Both the position numbers and the translations under genes were made by a program. From positions 418-12,719 of the forward strand of contig DJLG01000105.1 in NCBI GenBank assembly GCA_002434915.1: DNA of 12,302 nt, in the 5' to 3' direction. Each line of letters opens with the position of its first letter. The first letter of the stretch is position 1. The notes beneath the pieces are model-generated. The model had not been told where the DNA came from, did not search any database, and saw nothing but the letters and a program-made list of their open reading frames with translations. Origin of the DNA: Proteobacteria bacterium UBA6522. GTDB taxonomy: Bacteria; Pseudomonadota; Gammaproteobacteria; Steroidobacterales; Rariloculaceae. This document shows, piece after piece, positions 1-6,216 of this stretch.

Positions 1-33
1 TATTAATGCTGAATTATATTTTTTGCTTCTTGG

Positions 34-39
34 TATGAT
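34..39 (+). promoter_or_regulatory. Candidate extended -10 promoter for TAXI module A
   Basis: TATGAT at 34-39 is preceded by TGG, giving the TGn extended -10 arrangement, which can work without a good -35 box; the best -35 at 18-base spacing (TGAATT, 10-15) is weak. A start near position 46 would leave a leader of about 43 bases containing the G-run and a nine-codon ORF. The 88 bases before the first gene otherwise hold nothing convincing. The frame beginning at base 2 is open for 15 codons to a TAA at 47-49 and could be the tail of an upstream gene, but this is too short to judge. Confidence 0.4.
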
Positions 40-62
40 AGCCAAATAAATTTAAATTAAAA

Positions 63-92
63 ATGCAAAATCAGGGGGGGGGCATCTGGTGA
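63..92 (+). CDS. Possible nine-codon leader peptide overlapping the TAXI receptor start
   Basis: ATG at 63 opens a nine-codon frame (MQNQGGGIW) whose TGA (90-92) overlaps the GTG start of the receptor gene (89-91). The run of nine G at 74-82 encodes its glycines. No Shine-Dalgarno sequence precedes this ATG, so translation is doubtful. Its interest lies in the overlap and in the fact that a gain of one G would join this ATG in frame to the receptor. It could equally be chance. Confidence 0.2.
   Translation: MQNQGGGIW
74..82 (+). repeat. Run of nine G immediately upstream of the first start codon
   Basis: Nine consecutive G occupy 74-82, ending six bases before the GTG at 89, which is ideal spacing for a ribosome binding site; G-runs can pair with the anti-Shine-Dalgarno CCUCC through a G-U wobble. 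It is the only long G or C run I noticed in an AT-rich window. Such runs are prone to length change by slippage and also to sequencing or assembly error. Confidence 0.85.
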
Positions 93-1075
93 CGCTCCAA
101 GTACGAAGTGTAAAAAATAAAGTACTCATAGTTTTTTCTTGTGTATGCTGTTTAGCTGCATGTAGTCCTGGGGAACAAACCTTTATTCGAGTGGCATCAG
201 GCCCGGCTGGTGGTTACTGGTACCCCCTAGGTGCAAAGCAGGCTGAAATATTTCAACGAGAAATTCCTGGTATATCTGCATCCTCAGGTCCTGGTGGTGG
301 TGTAGGTAACCTTAGAGATGTAGCAAATGGTGAAGCGGAAGTTGGCTATACCTATGCATATAGTGCTCATAGTGCGTATGTTGGAGAGCCACCTTTTACG
401 GAAAATCATACTAACCTGCGACATTTTGCGAGCTTATATCCCGCCGCATACCATGTGGCAGTACCAGAGTCCTCGGCTATAGAAACCTACTATGACTTGG
501 CGGGCCGTAACCTTAGTCCGGGAAAACTTACGGATTCAGGTTATACGGTTTTTCAGGTGGTTATGAACAAATATGGTCTTCCATTAGAAAGTATTAGTGC
601 TAATGGTGGAACAATTCATCATGTCTCATACACGGATTCAGTAGCCTTAATGAAGGATGGACATATAGATGCACATTTTGCTATGTCAGGGCTTCCGCAG
701 GCTTTTTTCTTAGACCTAGAGTTTCGTCCTGGTATTCGGTTTTTACCTATGGAGGATAATGTTCTAGCTGAAATTATTGCAGAGAACCCTGGGTATATTT
801 CAATCTCTATCTCCAATGATCATTATCAAAGTGTCGAGTCTCCGATTACCACGTTAGGTTCAATGACAACGCTAGTGGTGAATCAAAATATGCCAGATGA
901 TTTGGTGTATTCAATGGCTAAGGCACTTTGGGATTCGCATGGAGAGCTCGTGGCTGTTGCTGACGCATGGGAACAAGCTCGTTTAGATCAGGCTTTAATT
1001 GGTGCTGCTATTCCAGTACATCCTGGCGCTTTGAAGTATTACCAGGAACATGGTGTAACAGTTCCATCTTACTGA
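89..1075 (+). CDS. TAXI-family TRAP transporter substrate-binding lipoprotein A
   Basis: Periplasmic receptor of a TAXI-type TRAP transporter, 328 residues, close to the family's usual length. It begins with a basic, hydrophobic signal and a lipobox LAAC with Cys25 as the predicted lipidated residue, so the mature protein should be membrane-anchored. Family marks seen: GGYWYPLG (41-48) after the first strand, a Gly-rich GPGGGVGNLRDVANGEAEVGY stretch (67-87, read here as motif elements), DLAGRNLSPGK (136-146) for the usual DL-G-K-V segment, DGHIDAHFAMSGLP (190-203) and the C-terminal IPVHPGA (308-314). The start is GTG 89, supported by the G-rich stretch six bases upstream and by the lipoprotein signal; no ATG serves the signal. 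Ten bases separate it from the permease gene, so the pair forms one system. The ligand is unknown; characterised TAXI receptors bind organic acids such as glutamate or 2-oxoglutarate, which I do not extend to this one. Confidence 0.93.
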   Translation: MTLQVRSVKNKVLIVFSCVCCLAACSPGEQTFIRVASGPAGGYWYPLGAKQAEIFQREIPGISASSGPGGGVGNLRDVANGEAEVGYTYAYSAHSAYVGEPPFTENHTNLRHFASLYPAAYHVAVPESSAIETYYDLAGRNLSPGKLTDSGYTVFQVVMNKYGLPLESISANGGTIHHVSYTDSVALMKDGHIDAHFAMSGLPQAFFLDLEFRPGIRFLPMEDNVLAEIIAENPGYISISISNDHYQSVESPITTLGSMTTLVVNQNMPDDLVYSMAKALWDSHGELVAVADAWEQARLDQALIGAAIPVHPGALKYYQEHGVTVPSY

Positions 1076-1085
1076 CCTTATTAGT

Positions 1086-3104
1086 GTGGAAGATAGACAA
1101 GAAAATACGAGCGATAATTTGTTTGTTTCTGAAAGCCGACAGGAATCTTATATTGAGAAACTTCGCTCGGTAAAACTTATAAGTTTTCCTTGGTGTTTGA
1201 TTTTTTTAACTGCAACCATTGCGTTATCCCTAGCATTTTTTCATTTATTTGTAGCTGCCTTTGGAACTCCTGAAAGTCGAGCGTTTAGAAGTACTCACCT
1301 AGCAGGAATGTTAGTTCTTACTGTGTTAACAAAGCCGCTATGGCGTCAATCTTTAACTGATCCTGTTCTAGTCGAGAGTGGACATATAGATATCCGTAAG
1401 TTGGCAGGGCTTATATTGGACCTTATTTTTATATTTTTCGTTTTATCGATACAGACCTACACTCTTTATGACATAGAAGCATTTCAACAGCGTGAGGGAA
1501 ATTTAAGTACAACTGATGTGCTTGCGGGTTCTATGCTTCTGATATTGGTATTAGAGGCAGCTCGTCGAGTGGTTGGATGGCCCATGGTCATTATCACTAC
1601 ATTTTTTATAGTTCATGCCCTAACTGCCAACTATTTCCCGGGCTTTTTTTTCGGACCACCAGTTTCTTATGCGCGACTAATAGATATTCTTTTTGTACGA
1701 GCAGACGGTATTTTTGGTGTGCCACTAATGGTAGCGGCAACTTATATAGTTCTATTCATAGTTTTTGGAGCCATATTAGTTCGCTCAGGAGCTGGTAAGT
1801 TTTTTTTAGACTTGGCAATTGCTCTCACAGGACATTTGCGGGGTGGTCCAGCTAAGGCCTCAGTAGTGGCAAGCGCATTTCTTGGTACGGTCTCTGGTTC
1901 TGCAGTTGCAAATGTTGCTACTACAGGAGCTTTTACTATTCCTTTAATGAAAAAAATTGGTTATAGCCCTCGCTTCTCTGCAGCAGTAGAGGCCTGTTCT
2001 TCTTCTGGAGGGCAAATAACACCGCCAATAATGGGAGCGGCAGCTTTTATTATTGCCGAGTACTTACGTGTTAGTTATATAACCGTTTTAGGAGCCGCGA
2101 TTATTCCGACGATTCTTTATTTCGCTACCGTATACATCATGGTAGACCTAGAAGCAGATAAGAGTGGAGTAAAATGTATTGAAAAAAAACTGTTGCCAGA
2201 CATAGGTAAGGTTTTACGTACCGGCTGGCATCAATTGTTAACCTTGATTGTTTTAATTTTATTGCTAGCGATAGGCTATACAGCGATGCTTGCTGCATTT
2301 GGCGGTATCTTGGTGTTATTTATATTAAGCTTTATTTCTCCTCATACTCGACTTAGTACATTTGATTTTTTAACAGCTTTTGAAACAGGTATTCGAAATG
2401 CTGTACCGGTCACAGTGGCCTGTGCATGTGCAGGAATTATTATTGGATCAATTTTTTCTTCTGGAATTGGATTAAAATTTACAAATTCCGTGATAACCCT
2501 TTCTGGTGGTAGCCTCTTTATGCTTCTGGTATTGACGGCTGGGGCGGCTATTATTTTGGGGATGGGTATGACGACAACTGCGGTTTATATAACTGTAGCA
2601 GCACTTGTTGCTCCAGCTCTAATTGAGATGGGAGTTGAACCAATGGGTGCACACTTATTTGCCTTTTATTATGGTGTTGTCTCAACAATTACTCCGCCAG
2701 TTGCTTTGGCAGCTTTTGCTGCGGCTGGTATTGCAGGTTCTGGACCAATGCGCACAGCCTTGACCTCAGCAAGAGTAGGGATTGCTAAATATGTCGTTCC
2801 TTTTGCGTTTGTATATAACTCCAGTCTCTTATTGAATGGGCCAATCTGGCTAAGCTTGGTATCATTTTTTGCTGCATTTGCAGGTCTTTGGGCGCTCTCA
2901 ATTTCATTAGAAGGTTGGTATCAGGGCCGTGCATACCCATTGCAGATTAGAGTTTTTCTGGGAACTTTGGCTATAGCCTTATTTTTGCCACCACATGAAC
3001 TGATACTAGGATTTTCAGGTTATTTTTTCTGGGTAGTAGCCTTTATATGCATAGGTTTTTTCTATCGTTATGCTAATAGGCCTTTAAGAGCGAGTGTAAC
3101 TTGA
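1086..3104 (+). CDS. TAXI-TRAP transporter fused permease A (DctQ-like plus DctM)
   Basis: Inner-membrane permease of TAXI system A, 672 residues, with a DctQ-like small subunit fused to a DctM large subunit, as is usual for TAXI systems. A charged N-terminal tail of about 30 residues precedes hydrophobic segments near 31-60, 71-84, 106-126 and 147-185 (small-subunit part). The DctM core spans about 205-560 with GTVSGSAVANVATTGAFTIP (267-286), SGGQITPPIMGAAAFI (307-322) and STITPPVALAAF (533-544). Further helices follow to about 660. The usual GMGLPTT motif reads GMGMTTT (492-498), replacing a normally conserved Pro with Thr496. The start is uncertain: GTG 1086 lies ten bases after the receptor stop with no clear ribosome site, so coupled translation is likely. 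The 3' end overlaps the next small ORF by TTGA. Confidence 0.93.
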   Translation: MEDRQENTSDNLFVSESRQESYIEKLRSVKLISFPWCLIFLTATIALSLAFFHLFVAAFGTPESRAFRSTHLAGMLVLTVLTKPLWRQSLTDPVLVESGHIDIRKLAGLILDLIFIFFVLSIQTYTLYDIEAFQQREGNLSTTDVLAGSMLLILVLEAARRVVGWPMVIITTFFIVHALTANYFPGFFFGPPVSYARLIDILFVRADGIFGVPLMVAATYIVLFIVFGAILVRSGAGKFFLDLAIALTGHLRGGPAKASVVASAFLGTVSGSAVANVATTGAFTIPLMKKIGYSPRFSAAVEACSSSGGQITPPIMGAAAFIIAEYLRVSYITVLGAAIIPTILYFATVYIMVDLEADKSGVKCIEKKLLPDIGKVLRTGWHQLLTLIVLILLLAIGYTAMLAAFGGILVLFILSFISPHTRLSTFDFLTAFETGIRNAVPVTVACACAGIIIGSIFSSGIGLKFTNSVITLSGGSLFMLLVLTAGAAIILGMGMTTTAVYITVAALVAPALIEMGVEPMGAHLFAFYYGVVSTITPPVALAAFAAAGIAGSGPMRTALTSARVGIAKYVVPFAFVYNSSLLLNGPIWLSLVSFFAAFAGLWALSISLEGWYQGRAYPLQIRVFLGTLAIALFLPPHELILGFSGYFFWVVAFICIGFFYRYANRPLRASVT

Positions 3105-3280
3105 GCAAGGTTTTTAAAGGCCCTTGGATACATTGGTGTGCTTTTATAGCTGTGCTAGTAATTTTATGGGCTGCTGGAAGTATTGCTTTACATGTACGTC
3201 AGTTTTCCATATTTATATTTCTTTTGTTTGGTTTGTCTTTATCTTTGGTGTTGCTTATCGACCTTTCTGATCGTCGATAA
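3101..3280 (+). CDS. Small two-helix membrane protein, unknown function
   Basis: A 59-residue frame begins at TTG 3101, overlaps the permease A stop (TGA 3102-3104) as TTGA, and ends at TAA 3278-3280. A short basic start (SKVFKG) is followed by two hydrophobic stretches, about 13-30 (CAFIAVLVILWAAGSIAL) and 35-53, joined by a short HVRQ turn, and a charged tail DLSDRR. A membrane hairpin is therefore predicted. The AAGAG-like purine stretch upstream (within 3086-3095) could serve as ribosome site. The overlap suggests translational coupling to the permease, and the gene ends in the right arm of a terminator hairpin, making it the last gene of module A. I do not recognise the family; it is not the larger DUF1850 protein sometimes found beside TAXI permeases. 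There is no equivalent after permease B. A role as permease accessory subunit is inference from position and topology. Confidence 0.6.
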   Translation: MSKVFKGPWIHWCAFIAVLVILWAAGSIALHVRQFSIFIFLLFGLSLSLVLLIDLSDRR

Positions 3281-3289
3281 AGCTTTTTT
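3255..3289 (+). terminator. Likely intrinsic terminator of TAXI module A
   Basis: TTATCGAC (3255-3262) and GTCGATAA (3273-3280) form a perfect 8-bp stem with a 10-base loop, followed by AGC and six T (3284-3289). The right arm contains the stop codon of the small ORF. Stem GC content is modest, so it may leak. If it works, module A (receptor, permease, small protein) is separated from module B, which begins at 3321. I see no convincing promoter in the 31 bases between terminator and receptor B, so read-through may supply B. Confidence 0.6.
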
Positions 3290-3320
3290 ATTAATCCTTT
3301 GTTAAATAGGAAGTAGATAA

Positions 3321-4286
3321 ATGTTTATTTATGGGGTAAAGCTGTCTACTTCATTCCTATATATGATTCGGATGTGCGTTATATCCGTGCTATTCATAAT
3401 GATCCTAGCCTGTGCTCCAGCAAATGATCGGCAGGAAATAAGACTTGGAACAGCGGCACTAGGAGGGGCTTATTATCCCTTAGGACAGGGATTATCTAGT
3501 TTGGTAACGCAGCATTTAGATGGTGTTTCTATGGTTCCAATCGTTACAAGAGGTGCTGTAGAGAACCCACGCCTTATTGCACGTGGTGATATAGAGTTAG
3601 CATTAACTAACGCAGACCTTGCTTATTTTGCCTATGACGGGCAGCGGCCTTATGGAGAACCATTAAATATATTAGCCGCGGGTGCATTACACCCTAGTGT
3701 TCTCCATTTAATTTCTCGTGCCGATGGTGAAATATCTACTTTTGAGCAACTTGAGGGTAAACGAATCGCTTTAGGTGCTGCAGGAGGACCAACAGTTTCT
3801 TTAGCAAGACTATTGCTAGAGGCGCATGGAATGTCTCTAGATGATGTTGTACCAAGTTTTTTATCTTACTCAGATGGTTTTAGTCAGCTTGGAGATGGAA
3901 ATATTGATGCTGCATTTGCTTTAGCAGGCTATCCAGCCGCAGGAGTTTTGCAGACTAGAGCTACTCAAGATTTATCATTTATTCAGATTGATTCTGAAAT
4001 TATGGCGCAATTTATTATAGATAATCCCTATTATTATTTGGTTGATATGCCTAAAGAAGTTTACGACACGAACACGGGTTCGACCTTATTAGCTGTACCA
4101 AATATCCTCATAGTATCCGGTAATGCAGATGCTGATTTTGTTTTTGATATTGTCGGGTCAATATACGGTAATTTACAGCAACTACAGCAGACTAATGCTA
4201 TCGCACAGCAAATTGATCTTTCTCAAATTGAGCATTTACCTATTCCTTTACATCCTGGCGCTTCCCAGTACTTTATGCAGCAATAG
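3321..4286 (+). CDS. TAXI-family TRAP transporter substrate-binding lipoprotein B
   Basis: Second TAXI receptor, 321 residues, paralogous to the one at 89. A hydrophobic signal ends in an ILAC lipobox with Cys31 as predicted lipid site. Family marks: GTAALGGAYYPLGQ (43-56), RGAVENPRLIARGDIELALT (77-96), QLEGKRIALG (143-152) for the hinge segment, GDGNIDAAFALAGYP (191-205) and IPLHPGASQYF (308-318), the last matching the C-terminus of receptor A. ATG 3321 is chosen because AGGAAG lies about seven bases upstream; Met15 (ATG 3363) would leave a shorter but still workable signal. Thirteen bases separate it from permease B. Binding-region residues differ widely from receptor A (for example GGAYYPLG against GGYWYPLG, and AAGGPTVS against LTDSGYTV), so different ligands are plausible. 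The ligand is unknown. Confidence 0.93.
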   Translation: MFIYGVKLSTSFLYMIRMCVISVLFIMILACAPANDRQEIRLGTAALGGAYYPLGQGLSSLVTQHLDGVSMVPIVTRGAVENPRLIARGDIELALTNADLAYFAYDGQRPYGEPLNILAAGALHPSVLHLISRADGEISTFEQLEGKRIALGAAGGPTVSLARLLLEAHGMSLDDVVPSFLSYSDGFSQLGDGNIDAAFALAGYPAAGVLQTRATQDLSFIQIDSEIMAQFIIDNPYYYLVDMPKEVYDTNTGSTLLAVPNILIVSGNADADFVFDIVGSIYGNLQQLQQTNAIAQQIDLSQIEHLPIPLHPGASQYFMQQ

Positions 4287-4299
4287 ACTTTAGACAATC

Positions 4300-6168
4300 G
4301 TGCAGAATATTTTAAATAGAAATGCCCATGTTCGTTTAGTTGGCGCGCTTGCATTTGTTCTAGGCATTTTTCATCTTGCTAATGTATCTGGGTTTCTAGT
4401 TTTATCCACGACAGTTATTCGTTCTGTGCATCTGACGATAATGATGATGCTTGTTTTCTTGCGGCCATGGGAGACTTCAAGTAAAGAGGCTCGAGATGTT
4501 CATTGGTATTTAAGCGTTGTGCTACTAGTAGCATCTTTAGTAACTGGTATTTATCTGATTATTCGTTGGGATGATATTGCACTTAGCGGCGGTCTTACTA
4601 ATACATTTGATTTAGTTGTAGCAGGCATTATCGTTCTTTTGGTTATTGAAGCTACTCGACGTGTCGTTGGAAACTTTTTAGCCTCTATAACCATTGTTTT
4701 TTTGCTTTATCCATTTTTGTCTCCTTATCTTCCTGGAGTGCTTTTTGGTCGAGGAGCTAGGTTAGAGAGTGTTTTATCATTTCTTTCATTAACAGGCCAG
4801 GGAGTCTATGGGATACCCATAGGAGTGGCTTCTACATATATTATTTTATTTACAATTTTTGGTGCTTATCTGTCTGAGTTTGGTGCAGGTAATTTTTTCT
4901 TCAAGCTGTCTAATTCGGTTACGCGCGGCTTTACTGCTGCCTCTGCCAAGACGGCCGTTATCTTTAGTACGCTACTTGGAATGATTTCCGGTAGCGCCGC
5001 AGGAAATGTCGCGGTCACAGGTTCCTTCACTATTCCGATGATGAAAAAAGAGGGTTATAAATCTCACCAGTCAGGTGCGATTGAAGCAGTGGTATCTACC
5101 GGTGGACAGTTAATGCCGCCAGTCATGGGAGCTGCTGCTTTTATTATGGCAGAAATTGTTGGCACACCATATGTCAATATAATGAAGTCTGGATTGATGC
5201 CTGCTTTGCTATTTTTTATTTCTATTTTATTTGTAGTTCACCTACAGGCCGTAAAAAGTGGAATCAGTTTTGATAAAGAGGGAGAGGAAAATGAAGAACC
5301 TCTATATAAAATTCTTTATAAGGGCGCACCATTTTTAGTTCCATTTGTCACCCTCATAGGCATGATGGTGCTGGGTTACTCTCCTGTTTTATCTTCTTTT
5401 TACGCAATTCTTTTGATTGTTATTCTTCATTTATTAATAGTTCGTGAGTTTTCGAAAGAATTTATTTTTAAGCTAATTCGCGCAACTATAAATGGAGTAA
5501 AAAGCGGAGTACCAATTTCAGTAGCATGTGCAGCAGCAGGAATAATTTCTGGCATATTAGCTATTACTGGTTTAGGTTCAAAACTCTCTATATTTATTAT
5601 TTCACTATCTGGAGGTGTTCCCCTCATAGGGCTTTTCTTAACAATGGTTGCCGCTATTATTTTAGGCATGGGATTGCCAACAACAGCGTCATACTTAATT
5701 TTAGCTACTGTTGTAGCACCGGCTCTTTCTGATATGGGTGTGCCTTTACTCACTGCACATATGTTTGTTTTCTTTTTTGGTTGTGTATCAACAATTACTC
5801 CTCCTGTTGCCCTAGCTTCTTATGTAGCCGCAGGTGTAGCACAAGCAGATATAAACCAGGTGGGCTGGACTGCTTTTCGCTATGGGCTTGTTTGTTATCT
5901 ACTACCATTCGCTTTTTTCTTTGGGCCAGCGTTACTATCTCAGGGTTCTATTTGGGAAATTTTTTCTACAGCACTAACAGGAGTTATTGGGGTATTTTTA
6001 CTGGCAGCAGCGATCGTAGGGTTTTTATGCGAGGATCTTTCTCTGAAAGGTCGAATTGTAATAGGTGTTGCGGGTGCATGCCTGCTATCCCAAGGTCTAG
6101 TTACGGATGCCGTAGGCTTGATGATGGCTGGGTTCTATTTGATAGGTAACAGTCTCTGGTCAAAGTGA
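4300..6168 (+). CDS. TAXI-TRAP transporter fused permease B (DctQ-like plus DctM)
   Basis: Inner-membrane permease of TAXI system B, 622 residues, paralogous to permease A along most of its length but 50 residues shorter, lacking the long charged N-terminal tail. Hydrophobic segments in about 11-55, 69-90 and 104-146 form the DctQ-like part. The DctM core shows GMISGSAAGNVAVTGSFTIP (227-246), STGGQLMPPVMGAAAFIMAE (266-285), the canonical GMGLPTT (456-462) and STITPPVALASY (497-508). A charged cytoplasmic-type loop lies at 325-338 (DKEGEENEEPLYK region), then more helices to the end. GTG 4300 is the assigned start; no clear ribosome site is seen, and the short gap after receptor B suggests coupled translation, as in module A. 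The gene ends 28 bases from the stop of a convergent permease gene. Substrate unknown. Confidence 0.93.
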   Translation: MQNILNRNAHVRLVGALAFVLGIFHLANVSGFLVLSTTVIRSVHLTIMMMLVFLRPWETSSKEARDVHWYLSVVLLVASLVTGIYLIIRWDDIALSGGLTNTFDLVVAGIIVLLVIEATRRVVGNFLASITIVFLLYPFLSPYLPGVLFGRGARLESVLSFLSLTGQGVYGIPIGVASTYIILFTIFGAYLSEFGAGNFFFKLSNSVTRGFTAASAKTAVIFSTLLGMISGSAAGNVAVTGSFTIPMMKKEGYKSHQSGAIEAVVSTGGQLMPPVMGAAAFIMAEIVGTPYVNIMKSGLMPALLFFISILFVVHLQAVKSGISFDKEGEENEEPLYKILYKGAPFLVPFVTLIGMMVLGYSPVLSSFYAILLIVILHLLIVREFSKEFIFKLIRATINGVKSGVPISVACAAAGIISGILAITGLGSKLSIFIISLSGGVPLIGLFLTMVAAIILGMGLPTTASYLILATVVAPALSDMGVPLLTAHMFVFFFGCVSTITPPVALASYVAAGVAQADINQVGWTAFRYGLVCYLLPFAFFFGPALLSQGSIWEIFSTALTGVIGVFLLAAAIVGFLCEDLSLKGRIVIGVAGACLLSQGLVTDAVGLMMAGFYLIGNSLWSK

Positions 6169-6174
6169 ATTAAA

Positions 6175-6216
6175 TAAGTCTAATAAATTAGTTTAATTAA
6201 AGTAGCATTAGACTTA
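6175..6216. terminator. AT-rich inverted repeat at a convergent gene junction, possible bidirectional terminator
   Basis: TAAGTCTAAT (6175-6184) and ATTAGACTTA (6207-6216) form a perfect 10-bp inverted repeat around a 22-base AT-rich spacer that itself contains the palindrome TTTAATTAAA (6192-6201). It sits exactly between two converging permease genes, the right arm being inside the last codons of the - strand gene. On the - strand it is followed by TTTAATT, a weak T-tract; on the + strand no T-run follows. Low GC makes it a weak hairpin. Confidence 0.35.

Noticed and set aside
619..816. A 65-codon frame on the - strand inside TAXI receptor A
   Set aside because: It lies wholly within a well-supported receptor gene, has no ribosome site or recognisable product, and reads as an antisense shadow.
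1017..1031. A 15-base identical stretch shared by the two TAXI receptor genes (1017-1031 and 4249-4263) as a recombination or regulatory repeat
   Set aside because: It encodes the conserved HPGA near both C-termini in the same frame, so shared ancestry and codon choice explain it.
1644..2189. Eight-base homopolymer runs inside permease A (T8 at 1644-1651 and 1800-1807, A8 at 2182-2189) as phase-variation or frameshift sites
   Set aside because: The reading frame is intact across all three, they encode ordinary Phe and Lys codons, and such runs are expected in an AT-rich genome.
5427..5753. A 108-codon - strand frame inside permease B
   Set aside because: It is the antisense of conserved DctM segments, including GMGLPTT, and has low-complexity, non-family composition.
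6175..6216. The inverted repeat at the convergent junction as an insertion-sequence end or attachment site
   Set aside because: There is no transposase or integrase, no flanking target duplication, and the position between converging stops fits a weak terminator better.
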